DNA of 53,919 bases from a virus. The notes under the pieces are model-generated. The model was not told where the DNA came from. It searched no databases and saw nothing but the letters and a program-made list of their open reading frames with translations. A program made the position numbers and the translations under genes. Below are positions 22,840 to 31,500 of this stretch, one piece after another; the first letter of the stretch is position 1, and each line of letters opens with the position of its first letter. Location: the IMG/VR virus record IMGVR_UViG_3300032240_000787, positions 1-53,919 of that record, one strand, 5' to 3'.

Positions 22840-24194
22840 GATTCGGTTCTGTCTGCTCTGGTATCGAAGCCGCCAGCGTGGCGTGGCATCCGCTTGGATG
22901 GCGTGCCGCTTGGCTGTCCGAGATTGAGCCTTTCCCTAGCGCCGTGCTGGCGCATCATTACCCGGATGTCCCCAACCTTGGCGATATGACTTTGTTGCCC
23001 GAGCGCATCTTGTCTGGAGAGGTTGAAGCACCTGATGTTTTTTGTGGAGGAACACCGTGCCAAGCATTTAGCGTCGCAGGTCTTCGCAAGTCCCTTGAGG
23101 ATGCTCGGGGGAATCTTTCACTCACTTTTGTAGGAATCGCAAATGCAATTGACCATGTTCGATCTATTCGATCAACTCCTCCAGCAATCGTCTTCTGGGA
23201 AAACGTGCCCGGAGTCCTCAGCACTAAGGACAATGCCTTCGGCTGCTTTCTTGGAGCACTTGCCGGGGAAGATGATCCGCTCATCCCATCAAGGGAAAAA
23301 TGGACGAACGCAGGTTGTGTGTATGGCCCCCAAAGAACAGTCGCGTGGCGAGTCCTTGACGCCCAATATTTCGGAGTGGCCCAACGCCGCCGACGTGTGT
23401 TCGTTGTCGCAAGTGCTAGAGACGGGTTCGATCCCGCAGCGGTTCTTTTTGAGTTCGGTGGCGTGCGCCGGGATACTGCGCCGAGCCGAGAAGCGGGGCA
23501 AGGATTTACCCCCGGCGCTACAAGCAGCCCTTCAAGCAGTAGCTGGTGGGATGGCGGCGATGTAGATGCAACACTGACAACCAAAAGCGATGACCAGCGA
23601 ATGCCCGACAAGGCGAACGCGCAGTTGGTGATGCAGCCCATTGCTTTCCACCCAACGCAAGACCCGATCAGCAGCAAGGATGGCAGCACCCACGCAATGG
23701 GCACGGGCAATGGTCAAGGGTGCGCCACAGTGGCGGTGATGCAGCCCATCCCAATCGACACAATGAATCACATTGGTCGGGGCGATAACCACAGCATGGG
23801 TGACTTTGTGCCCGGCGCTCCAAGTTTCACCCTGACCAAGGGGCACAGCCATGCGGTGGCGACGCCGATGGATTTCGACCTTGCTCAAATCACCAGCGCG
23901 GCAAACCGCTCACGGGTCAGCCCCGAACTGCCAGCCAGCACAATCACCAAGGGCAGCGACATGCATGTGGCCAACACAATGGCCGTGCGCCGCCTGACGC
24001 CAGTGGAGTGCGAACGCCTGCAGGGCTTTCCTGACCAGTACACGGCTATCAGTTGGCGCAAGAAGCCTGTCGATGAGTGCCCAGACGGCCCGCGCTACAA
24101 GGCGCTGGGCAATAGCTGGGCCGTCCCGAATGTCCGATGGATTGGCCAAAGAATTCAAAATGAAATTGAAAAAAGCAAAAAGCAAAACAAATGA
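22836..24194 (+). CDS. DNA (cytosine-5) methyltransferase
   Basis: 452 aa. Motif I FGSVCSGIEAAS, motif IV GGTPCQAFS with catalytic C75, motif VI ENVPGV (122-127), motif VIII QRRRRVFVVA (183-192), a variable target-recognition region (~200-385), motif IX RRLTPVECERLQGFPDQY and motif X YKALGNSWAVPNVRWIG are all in order. It transfers a methyl group from SAM to cytosine, probably to protect phage DNA from host restriction. No partner restriction enzyme is seen. A second conserved-looking frame lies inside the gene at 23143-23565. Confidence 0.95.
   Translation: MRFGSVCSGIEAASVAWHPLGWRAAWLSEIEPFPSAVLAHHYPDVPNLGDMTLLPERILSGEVEAPDVFCGGTPCQAFSVAGLRKSLEDARGNLSLTFVGIANAIDHVRSIRSTPPAIVFWENVPGVLSTKDNAFGCFLGALAGEDDPLIPSREKWTNAGCVYGPQRTVAWRVLDAQYFGVAQRRRRVFVVASARDGFDPAAVLFEFGGVRRDTAPSREAGQGFTPGATSSPSSSSWWDGGDVDATLTTKSDDQRMPDKANAQLVMQPIAFHPTQDPISSKDGSTHAMGTGNGQGCATVAVMQPIPIDTMNHIGRGDNHSMGDFVPGAPSFTLTKGHSHAVATPMDFDLAQITSAANRSRVSPELPASTITKGSDMHVANTMAVRRLTPVECERLQGFPDQYTAISWRKKPVDECPDGPRYKALGNSWAVPNVRWIGQRIQNEIEKSKKQNK
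23143..23565 (+). CDS. Overlapping gene inside the methyltransferase (phage GILRRAEKRGK family)
   Basis: 140 aa in a different frame, fully within the methyltransferase gene. AGGA lies 7 nt before its ATG. The product has a recognisable order: LTMFDLFDQ, SSSGKTCPES, SLSQVLETGSIPQRFFLSSV, ACAGILRRAEKRGKDLPPAL. I recognise this as a widespread phage protein family usually encoded next to cytosine methyltransferases, with 'LS-x-VLE-x-vP-x-ryfLS-x-AC-x-GILRRAxxRGk'. Its conserved part is read from the bases that encode motif VIII and VASARDGFDPAAVLFE of the enzyme. Family function unknown. Confidence 0.6.
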   Translation: MQLTMFDLFDQLLQQSSSGKTCPESSALRTMPSAAFLEHLPGKMIRSSHQGKNGRTQVVCMAPKEQSRGESLTPNISEWPNAADVCSLSQVLETGSIPQRFFLSSVACAGILRRAEKRGKDLPPALQAALQAVAGGMAAM

Positions 24195-24643
24195 GTCACG
24201 AAGCAAAACAGTTTTATCTTGACCAGATCAGTCGCAAGCCAAAGTCCAACCGATTCGTCGAGCAGTTGATGATGCGGCACTTCCCGGTGTCTGGCATCCA
24301 GATCCGCACCCAGTTGCTGGAAGAGGGCTACATCGTAGTGGTGGAACAGGAAGCCGCAAAGGATGGCCGGATCTATTCCAAAGTCATGGCCACCGGCAAG
24401 AAGCTACCCAAGCCAGAGATGGAGCAGGCCTACAGCGCCACATGGGAGGACGGCACCCCGAAGTCCCATGGCAATGCATTCGACTGGCGCAACTACGGGA
24501 GCGCCATCCTAAATGACCGTGCATTCCGAATGGCCGAGATGGCCAAAAAGAACTCCACCGGCACTGGTGTGGACGCACGCAAGCAATTCACGATCTACAG
24601 TCGATCGCGGCCAGATGCACGCCGGGGCGCTTCTCCGGCATAA
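24191..24643 (+). CDS. Phage protein, unknown function
   Basis: 150 aa, coupled to the methyltransferase by ATGA. It starts MSHEAKQFYLDQISRKPKSN. A middle beta-like part (LLEEGYIVVVEQEAAKDGRI) and FDWRNYGSAILNDRAFRMAE are the most ordered parts. The C-terminus is basic and probably disordered (SRSRPDARRGASPA). No domain recognised. Last gene before the next promoter. Confidence 0.65.
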   Translation: MSHEAKQFYLDQISRKPKSNRFVEQLMMRHFPVSGIQIRTQLLEEGYIVVVEQEAAKDGRIYSKVMATGKKLPKPEMEQAYSATWEDGTPKSHGNAFDWRNYGSAILNDRAFRMAEMAKKNSTGTGVDARKQFTIYSRSRPDARRGASPA

Positions 24644-24682
24644 GGGTTTGTCCCTATTTGCTATATTCCTGTAATTCCGTGT

Positions 24683-24710
24683 TAGAATTCACGTACTGCG
24701 AAATTAGCAG
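24683..24710 (+). promoter_or_regulatory. Extended -10 promoter with 5'-terminal hairpin
   Basis: TGT-TAGAAT (hexamer 24683-24688), A at 7 nt (24695), and hairpin CTGC-GAAATTA-GCAG (24696-24710) starting on the next base, followed directly by GGATTACAGGAGA with the ribosome-binding site. Sequence around the -10 resembles that at 21448 (CCGTGTTAGAATTCA versus TCGTGTTAAAATTCA), while the hairpin sequence differs. Confidence 0.72.
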
Positions 24711-24728
24711 GGATTACAGGAGATTCAA

Positions 24729-24935
24729 ATGACAAGATTCACAGACCGCACGATCCGCAAAGCAGGCCAGTGGGTGAAGATTACCCGAGACAACAAGATG
24801 AAGACCTTCACTCTCGCTCGTGGCTACGAGGGCGACTGGAAGTCCATTGAACTGGAAACCCTTTCTTTCAAGTGGGTTGCCAACTGGGCTGAAGCCACCG
24901 AGCGTGCGCTCCGTTCTATGTCCACATACGCCTGA
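24729..24935 (+). CDS. Small basic protein, unknown function
   Basis: 68 aa: MTRFTDRTIRKAGQWVKITR, then TFTLARGYEGDWKSIELE and a C-terminal helix WVANWAEATERALRSM. First gene after the 24683 promoter, with AGGAGA about 8 nt before the ATG. No domain recognised. Confidence 0.65.
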   Translation: MTRFTDRTIRKAGQWVKITRDNKMKTFTLARGYEGDWKSIELETLSFKWVANWAEATERALRSMSTYA

Positions 24936-24945
24936 GGAGAGCACC

Positions 24946-25182
24946 ATGGAAGGAAGAGTCATTCAACGCGCATACCAAGGCGGTGCCCGTCCCACGGTGG
25001 AAACTTACCGTTACCCCAAGGCCGAGTTCGGCCCCATAGATTGGGACTGGTCAAAGGGCTTCCCGATGCCCGTGCAAACCGTCACTGTGGCCGGGTACTA
25101 CGACGTCGAGGGCCACGAGCAGTGGCTTGAGGCCAAGTGGCAAATCATCAACGAGTGCCGTGTCAACAGGGTGGCGGCATGA
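24946..25182 (+). CDS. Small aromatic-rich protein, unknown function
   Basis: 78 aa from ATG 24946, preceded by GAGGAG; the longer frame upstream lies over the previous gene. Residues such as YRYPKAEFGPIDWDWSKGFP and VAGYYDVEGHEQWLEAKWQI are Trp/Tyr-rich. Coupled by ATGATG to the next very small gene. Not recognised. Confidence 0.6.
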   Translation: MEGRVIQRAYQGGARPTVETYRYPKAEFGPIDWDWSKGFPMPVQTVTVAGYYDVEGHEQWLEAKWQIINECRVNRVAA

Positions 25183-25286
25183 TGTGGCCATTCCCACCAC
25201 CCGGAGGGCCAACGCCATGGACTCCGGCCCAAGAGCAGGCCTACCAGCAAAAACGCCTGAGCGAAGCACCTGAGGCACCCCTATGA
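25179..25286 (+). CDS. Very small Pro-rich protein, 35 aa
   Basis: It starts MMWPFPPPGGPTPWTP and ends in a short helix (AQEQAYQQKRLSE). Start and stop both overlap neighbouring genes as ATGA, which argues that it is a real coupled cistron rather than a gap. Function unknown. Confidence 0.55.
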   Translation: MMWPFPPPGGPTPWTPAQEQAYQQKRLSEAPEAPL

Positions 25287-25984
25287 CCACACAGCTTGTG
25301 CGCGACATCATGAAGGCCGTCATTGAGACTGGCTTTGATCCCACTGAAGTGCAGTGGTTTGACGTCTCCAAAGCCTATGGCGGCGAGAACTCCGTCAACA
25401 TCAAACACCTTGCGACGCATCGCCCACCGTTTGAAAAAAACTTTGTGGTCTACGGCGGCTCCAGCAAAAATCACCCGTATTACGAGGTGATGATGCTGAT
25501 TGTCGGCACGGATCCAGAAGAGGGAATCGTCATTGACATCAGCAAGGGCACGCCCGGAAAGTTCAACACATTCCCGCCACTGGTCTACGCCGTCGATGAT
25601 GGCCAGATCCGATATGGCCCCGCAGATGAAAACCACGATGTCCCGCAGGACGTGGCCGAGTTGATGCTATCGCTTGTGGCCATGTGGTTTGAATCCATGG
25701 ACACTGGGTGCGATTCATACAGGCCCAGTGTGGCGCAGACATTCACCAACCGGCGCAAAATTGCGCAGGGCAAGACGCCCAGCTACGACTGGACTACAGT
25801 CGTGGTGACTGCAACCCCACCAAGGGCAGAGCCAAAGGGCGGCACACACGCCAGCCCACGATTGCACGACCGCAGGGGCCATATCAGGCGATTGCGCTCA
25901 GGCAAAAATGTGTGGGTAAAGGCCCATAAAGTGGGTGATGCCACACTCGGAACGATCTTTCACGACTACCAGATTGGAGAATGA
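25283..25984 (+). CDS. Phage protein with basic C-terminal motif, unknown function
   Basis: 233 aa. The N-terminal ~180 residues form a mixed alpha/beta region (VVYGGSSKNHPYYEVMMLIV). The C-terminus THASPRLHDRRGHIRRLRSG followed by KNVWVKAHKVGDATLGTIFHDY is a motif I associate with phage and plasmid accessory proteins; the HxRRGHxRRLxSGkxvWV pattern suggests nucleic-acid binding. Function not established. Confidence 0.7.
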   Translation: MTTQLVRDIMKAVIETGFDPTEVQWFDVSKAYGGENSVNIKHLATHRPPFEKNFVVYGGSSKNHPYYEVMMLIVGTDPEEGIVIDISKGTPGKFNTFPPLVYAVDDGQIRYGPADENHDVPQDVAELMLSLVAMWFESMDTGCDSYRPSVAQTFTNRRKIAQGKTPSYDWTTVVVTATPPRAEPKGGTHASPRLHDRRGHIRRLRSGKNVWVKAHKVGDATLGTIFHDYQIGE

Positions 25985-25985
25985 C

Positions 25986-26252
25986 ATGGCAACAGCCAAA
26001 AAAGCGCCTGCAAAGGCCTTAAAACCCGCCGCCAAGGCCAAGGTACCAGCAACAGCGAAAAAGCCCTCCACGGCCCCAAAAAAGGACGAGGAGTTCCGCA
26101 TGCCCACGGAGGTCAAGGATTGGATTGATCAGGCCATGAGCCGCATGAAGAGCATGCAAGGCAAGATCGACCGGCTGGAGACCGAGAACAAGGAACTCAA
26201 ATCCTACAAAAAGTGGGCGGAGCACCGCATTCTGGGGAGCAGCCGTGAGTGA
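25986..26252 (+). CDS. Histone-H1-like Lys/Ala/Pro tail with coiled coil
   Basis: 88 aa from ATG 25986 (GGAGA just upstream). The first ~35 residues are Ala/Lys/Pro repeats like the tails of H1-type bacterial proteins (ATAKKAPAKALKPAAKAKVP). An acidic patch and a coiled coil (MKSMQGKIDRLETENKELKS) follow. It could bind DNA through the tail and dimerise through the coil. It lies just before the terminase operon. Confidence 0.65.
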   Translation: MATAKKAPAKALKPAAKAKVPATAKKPSTAPKKDEEFRMPTEVKDWIDQAMSRMKSMQGKIDRLETENKELKSYKKWAEHRILGSSRE

Positions 26253-26448
26253 AGGCATCGAAATCTATCACGGCGATGTCGTGTATCTGGAGGGCACCTA
26301 CACCCGGGAGCACTTCAGCCGCATCATGGCCACGCTGGAGCGCATCGACAACGCGAACAAGGATCTGGCCGCAGATCACAAGACCATGGACAAGACCGCT
26401 CCCGCCATGGAAGACGAGTGGAAGCAAAGCCCCAAGTCCATTGGCTGA
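26245..26448 (+). CDS. Small acidic protein, unknown function (GTG start)
   Basis: 67 aa starting at a GTG that overlaps the previous stop by 8 nt. The product is acidic with a helical core (HFSRIMATLERIDNANKDLA). An in-frame ATG appears only much later, so the GTG start is preferred. No domain recognised. Confidence 0.55.
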   Translation: MSEGIEIYHGDVVYLEGTYTREHFSRIMATLERIDNANKDLAADHKTMDKTAPAMEDEWKQSPKSIG

Positions 26449-26499
26449 AATCCAACTGAGAGTTACACTTCGCACCATGCACTGAAAGATCGTGCGAAG
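26441..26499 (+). promoter_or_regulatory. Late promoter with overlapping 8-bp inverted repeat
   Basis: TTGGCT (26441-26446), 17-nt spacer, TACACT (26464-26469). A perfect inverted repeat CTTCGCAC (26468-26475) / GTGCGAAG (26492-26499) overlaps the -10 and the start region. An alternative hairpin TGCAC-N9-GTGCG begins just after A26477, the eighth base past the -10. The repeat may be an operator or a 5' RNA hairpin. It would drive the terminase and late genes. Confidence 0.6.
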
Positions 26500-26509
26500 G
26501 GAACAGACA

Positions 26510-27034
26510 ATGACCGAGAAAAAGCAAGCCGCGCCAAAAAAACCAACGGGTAGGCCGTCCACATACGACCCTGCTATCGCAAAGCAGATGTGTGAGCAAC
26601 TCAGTGAGGGAATTCCACTGAGGGAGATATGCAGACAAGAAGGCTTCCCGCTGTGGAGGACGGTGTACAACTGGATGGCGAAAGACCCAGATCTTTCTTC
26701 AGCCATCGCACACGCACGTGACGTGGGCTACGACGCCATGGCCGAGGACTGCCTGACCATCGCGGACACCCCGATGCTGGGCGAGGAGATCAGCGAGAGC
26801 GAGGACGAGGATGGCGTCAAGCGCATCACCATCAAGAAGGTGGATATGCTTGGCCACCGCAAGCTGCAGATCGAGACGCGCCTGAAGTTATTGGCCAAGT
26901 TCAATCCCAAGCGCTACGGAGACAAGATCACCCATGCCGGTGATGACGTCAACCCGGTGGTCATTGAGCAAAACCACAACATCTTTGGCGAACTGCTGAA
27001 GAACCTGAAGATGCAACGCCAAGCTGAGAAATGA
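26510..27034 (+). CDS. Terminase small subunit
   Basis: 174 aa from ATG 26510 (AAGGG upstream; a GTG at 26492 is less likely). The N-terminus contains GRPSTYDPAIAKQMCEQL then SEGIPLREICRQEGFP and RTVYNWM, an HTH typical of small-terminase proteins. The middle is acidic and the C-terminal part helical (LQIETRLKLLAKFNPKRYG). It recognises phage DNA and loads the large subunit. ATGA overlap with the large-subunit gene. Confidence 0.9.
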   Translation: MTEKKQAAPKKPTGRPSTYDPAIAKQMCEQLSEGIPLREICRQEGFPLWRTVYNWMAKDPDLSSAIAHARDVGYDAMAEDCLTIADTPMLGEEISESEDEDGVKRITIKKVDMLGHRKLQIETRLKLLAKFNPKRYGDKITHAGDDVNPVVIEQNHNIFGELLKNLKMQRQAEK

Positions 27035-28470
27035 CGCTGGCGCTGGACATCCTGCTGGACGACAAGACCCAGCGCGAATACAGCGCCATGACGCCTTATG
27101 GGCAGGCGGCATTCAACTGGCAGTTCAAGTGGCTCAACGAGCAGGCGCTCAAGCACCAGATCGAGCCGTCGGGCGACTGGTGGAACATTTGGCTGTTGCT
27201 GGCTGGCCGTGGAGCCGGTAAGACCCGGGCCGCTGCTGAGACGCTGGCCGCATGGGCATGGGAGCAACCGGGCACTCGATGGCTCGTCTCCGCCCCCACG
27301 AGCGGCGACTTGAAGTCCACATGCTTTGAGGGCGACTCAGGCCTAATCAAAGTGATTCCACCCCTGCTGGTGGCAAAGTACAACTCGTCCCTGCACGAGA
27401 TCACACTGGTCAACGGGAGCCTGATCAAAGGGATTCCAGCGTCGGAGCCTGACCGCTTCCGGGGGCCGCAGTTCCATGGCGGCTGGCTGGACGAACTGGC
27501 GGCTTGGGAGTACCTGCGCGAGTCGTGGGACATGATTCAATTCGGCATCCGTCTGGGCACGCGCACCAAGCTGATCTGCTCGACGACGCCCAAGCCCAAG
27601 GAAGTGGTGCTGGAACTCATTGGCCGCGAGGGCGACGACGTGGCGATCACCCGCGCCAGCACATACAGCAACATCAAGAACCTTGCGCCGTCGTTCCAGA
27701 AGCAGATCCTGCAGTATGAGGGGACGAACCTCGGGCGGCAGGAGATCCATGCGGAGATCATCGACCCGGAGGAGGGCGGCATCGTCAAGCGCGACTGGTT
27801 CCGCCTGTGGCCATCGAACAAGCCGTTTCCCAAGCTGGAGTACATCATCCAGTCCTACGACTGCGCCACGAGCGACAAGACGATCAACGACCCGACAGGG
27901 TGCATCACGCTGGGTGCATTCAAGCCGCTGGATGGCGGTATGTGCGTCATGGTGCTGGACTGCTGGCAGGAGCACCTGCAGTACCCAGACCTGCGCCCCA
28001 AGGTGATCGACGAGTACGAGGTGGTCTACGGCGAAGGCAAGGACAAGAAGCGGGTCGACCTACTGCTGGTGGAGGACAAGAGCGCTGGCATCTCGCTGAT
28101 ACAGGACTTGCAACGCGCCCACCTGCCTGTGCACGCCTACAACCCGGGCCGCGCCGACAAGATCCAGCGCCTGTCCATCGTGGCCAACATCATCAAGGCC
28201 GGTCGAGTCTGGGTGCCGGAGAGCAGCAACAAGAAGGGCTATGTCAAGGACTGGGCCGAGGGCATGGTCAGCCAGATCTGCAGCTTCCCAGAGGGCACGG
28301 TGCATGACGAGTTCGTGGACTGCATCAGCCAAGGCCTGCGGTACATGCGCGACGCCGGGTGGATCAGCATCGACGCACCACCCCGGGACGATCTCGACGA
28401 GGACGACATCTTCGACGCCGACGAGTACAACCAACGGGCACGGGCCATGACGAACCCGTACTCGCAGTGA
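27031..28470 (+). CDS. Terminase large subunit
   Basis: 479 aa. ATPase: Walker A GRGAGKT at 59-65, Walker B GGWLDELA with D154 and E155, coupling motif CSTTPKPKE near 183-191. Nuclease: D277 in IIQSYDCATSDKT and LLLVEDKSAG with E348 and D349, then a late acidic region (FVDCISQGLRYM). It packages DNA into the prohead using ATP and cuts concatemers. The stop codon is followed at once by a copy of the repeated palindrome. Confidence 0.96.
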   Translation: MTLALDILLDDKTQREYSAMTPYGQAAFNWQFKWLNEQALKHQIEPSGDWWNIWLLLAGRGAGKTRAAAETLAAWAWEQPGTRWLVSAPTSGDLKSTCFEGDSGLIKVIPPLLVAKYNSSLHEITLVNGSLIKGIPASEPDRFRGPQFHGGWLDELAAWEYLRESWDMIQFGIRLGTRTKLICSTTPKPKEVVLELIGREGDDVAITRASTYSNIKNLAPSFQKQILQYEGTNLGRQEIHAEIIDPEEGGIVKRDWFRLWPSNKPFPKLEYIIQSYDCATSDKTINDPTGCITLGAFKPLDGGMCVMVLDCWQEHLQYPDLRPKVIDEYEVVYGEGKDKKRVDLLLVEDKSAGISLIQDLQRAHLPVHAYNPGRADKIQRLSIVANIIKAGRVWVPESSNKKGYVKDWAEGMVSQICSFPEGTVHDEFVDCISQGLRYMRDAGWISIDAPPRDDLDEDDIFDADEYNQRARAMTNPYSQ

Positions 28471-28487
28471 GTGGAATCGGATTCCAC
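28471..28487. repeat. Palindromic repeat copy 4
   Basis: Perfect GTGGAATCGGATTCCAC starting on the base after the large-terminase stop codon. It continues in the terminase frame as V-E-S-D-S-T before a second stop (TGA). Confidence 0.9.
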
Positions 28488-28498
28488 CTGACTGGAAA

Positions 28499-28544
28499 CT
28501 GACTCAGGCCGGGTGTGGACTGAGTCAGCGGGGGAAGGCATAAT
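28499..28544 (+). promoter_or_regulatory. Hairpin overlapping a possible promoter
   Basis: Perfect 9-bp inverted repeat CTGACTCAG/CTGAGTCAG (28499-28507/28520-28528) with a 12-nt loop. A promoter-like TGGACT (28516-28521), 17-nt spacer and CATAAT (28539-28544) overlap its right arm. An A lies 7 nt beyond (28551). The gap after the terminase gene may both reduce read-through and start the next transcript. Confidence 0.45.
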
Positions 28545-28569
28545 CGGTCAACATCCCACGAGGGCACCC

Positions 28570-31500
28570 ATGGCAAAGAAACCTTACCGCGACCCGAAGA
28601 CCACCAAGATTGAGGACTGGAAGTGGAAGGAACTGCCTGCCGTTCTCAAATCTGTGCCGCTGACGGCAATTCCCGACTACATCCAGAAGGGGTATGGCGG
28701 CTTCATGAACGAGCAACTGTCGCGTGCCAAGGCCGGAGAGTTGACTCCCCGGGATCTGCTCAAGGCATACACCATCACCCAGTCGAGCATTGGCCGTGGT
28801 GGACTGTCACATGCGACGGCCACCAAGACTGGCATGCGCCTGCCAAACACCGGCGAAGAAATCAGGCCGGAAGGTGCGTTCGCTGAGTGGCTTGGGTCGC
28901 CCATGGGCCAAAAGTATTTGGACATGGCGTCGCGTGGTGAAGTTGACCCACGGGTGCTGAGTGACATCCAGCAGAAGTTCGCCCCGTTTGGCAAGCAGAA
29001 CCAACTGGCCGAGCAGATGACATATGCGGTGCAAAACATGCCGGGCATGGCCAAGACATTAAACAGCGCCATTACCGGGCCGACTGAAGACTACCGGGAC
29101 TGGGCGGAGCAGATGAAGGGCATTGCAGGGGCCAAATCGGGCTTTGTAGGCTCGATGTTGGGCCGGGGTGACTTACCTACACTGGACGCCCGTCAATTGA
29201 ACCTACACGCCCTTCCGGCCAATGTGGGCATCTCGTCGATCATGAACCGTGGCAAGGGCAAGGGCGCTCGTGAGGCTGTTGACCGCCTAATTGCGCGGCA
29301 GAATGCCATGGGGTTATCAATTGACCCGTCTCTCAAGCCGCACTACCAGCATTTGGCGCATCATGCTGTGTGGGATGCTGTGGGCAACAACCAGACAACG
29401 CACGGCGACATCATCAAAGCTATGCGCGGGTATGACAAAGGCGGACGAGCAGAGCCAACGCAAGAGCAGATGCTTGCAGAACTCCAGCAAGCCAACCGCC
29501 CATACTTCGGTGGTGCTGGCACCAAAAAGTACGCTGGAGCCAAGAAACGCGCAGAGCAGGCTGACGTGAACCTGTTGCCCGATCCCAAGACTTATGCGGC
29601 GGTGCAGGGCTTCCTTGGCACGCCACCCAACGAGCAGGGCTTCAGCGTCCTGCACCCCGACGCGGCAGGCATCCGGCAGGCAGGCGAGGCAGGCTTCTAC
29701 GGCGGCATCGGAACGCAGTTGTTGCCCCTTGCAAGCGCCCTAAAGACTCGTGTTGGACAGTTGCCCCCAGCCGACCCACGCATGCGTCAGGCTGGCGTCA
29801 TCAAGCTGCCGGGAGGCAACTGGCTGAGTGGTAGCGTAGAAAAGTCATTGGCTGATCTAAAGCGCCCTGACCGTGCAACTGGTGGTCGAAGTGACCCCAA
29901 AGCAAGTATGGCTGAGATGAAGGCTACATACACGCCAGAAGTCCTTGCAACTATGTCGCCTGAGACAAAAGCGCATGTTGCAACAGCCATGCAGGATTTA
30001 GAGCGCAAGATTGCTTTGAATGATTGGGTCGACCGCAACCTGACCAACTACGTCAAGAAGCAGATGGCCACGCCGGACGACCCGGTGCGCAAGCTGGCCG
30101 AGCAAGGCATATTGCATAAACCTCAGGCACCATATTCCTATCAAAACGCCACTGAAGCCGCAAAGAAAAGAGAAGCCTATGGCGGCAGTAGGCAAGCACA
30201 ATCCAATTTGGCAAGGCAATGGGAAGATGAGTCCGACTTAGCCATCAATGCGCCGACTGCAAGTACCATCAGGACAAATGAATCCCTGTATCGGGACAAC
30301 CCATGGATTGAGAAACTGTCGCCGGAAGATCGCGTTTATGTGTTGAACAAACCGGGTTATCGAGAGCCTGAAATCAATAGCCTTGGCTTCGACCACATCA
30401 TGGACGTACTCCGCGAAGATGTCGCCGCTGGGCGCATCCGCCCTGAGCAGTTGAACAAGGTCAGCATGGAGCAGGCAGTGCGCCGTACCCATGAGTACGA
30501 CCAAGAGATAGCCAAGAGGATGCGTGAAGCCGCCATCAAGAACACTGAGGGCATGCCCGTCCACAAGGAGTACCCAGAGGGCTACAAGTGGATTGAATTA
30601 AAGTTGCCAGAAGCCAAAGTGCCAGAGGGGGCAACATGGGAAGAGTACAACGGCATTCAACGTCTTTTTGGCCCTAAAGGCGAGTCACTTAGTTTGGGCG
30701 CTACCAAAGATGAGGCAATCAAATTATTGAATCGGGAAGAGCGTGAAAAGGTTCTTGAGGACGCCTTGAAGTACGAAGGCGAGACCATGGGCCACTGCGT
30801 TGGCGGGTACTGCCCTGACGTGCTGGAAGGCCGCTCCCGCATTTATTCCCTGCGTGATGCCAAGGGTGAGCCGCATGTGACAATTGAGACCGAGCCAAAC
30901 CCACAACCATATCCTGTCAGCGGAGAAGCGTTTGCCATGCTTCCGCAGGCAACCAAGGCTCAGTATGGGCAACATGTGCGCGAGTGGCGGCAACGCAACC
31001 CTCACATTCAAGAGTTGACAGACGAGCACACAGCGCAGGCTTTACGTGAAGCTGGTGTGCCGCCTTTGCCTGATCGCATCGTCCAGATCAAGGGCAAGCA
31101 GAATGCCGCACCCAAAGAAGACTACCTGCCGTTCGTGCAGGACTTTGTGAGGGGCGGTAACTGGTCTAAAGTTGGTGACTTCCATAACACTGGCCTAATT
31201 CGCAAGAGTGACTTGATTGACAAGTTTTCGCCAGATGAGTTGGACGCAATTGGCGCTGGAGAATACTTAACTAAAGCCGAGCATGATGATTTATTGCTCA
31301 AGGCATTGCAGCCACCACTTGAAGGCAAGAAGCGTGGCGGCGTGGTTAAGATGGTCAAGGGCAGCGACCAGATGGCAATTGACGCGATGAATTTGGCCAC
31401 ATGCGGCTGCAACGTACAACACAAAGCCGATGGAGGCACCGTGAAACCATTCGATTACGAGAACCCCAGTCACGTTCAAAACGTGGCGAACATTGCGGCC

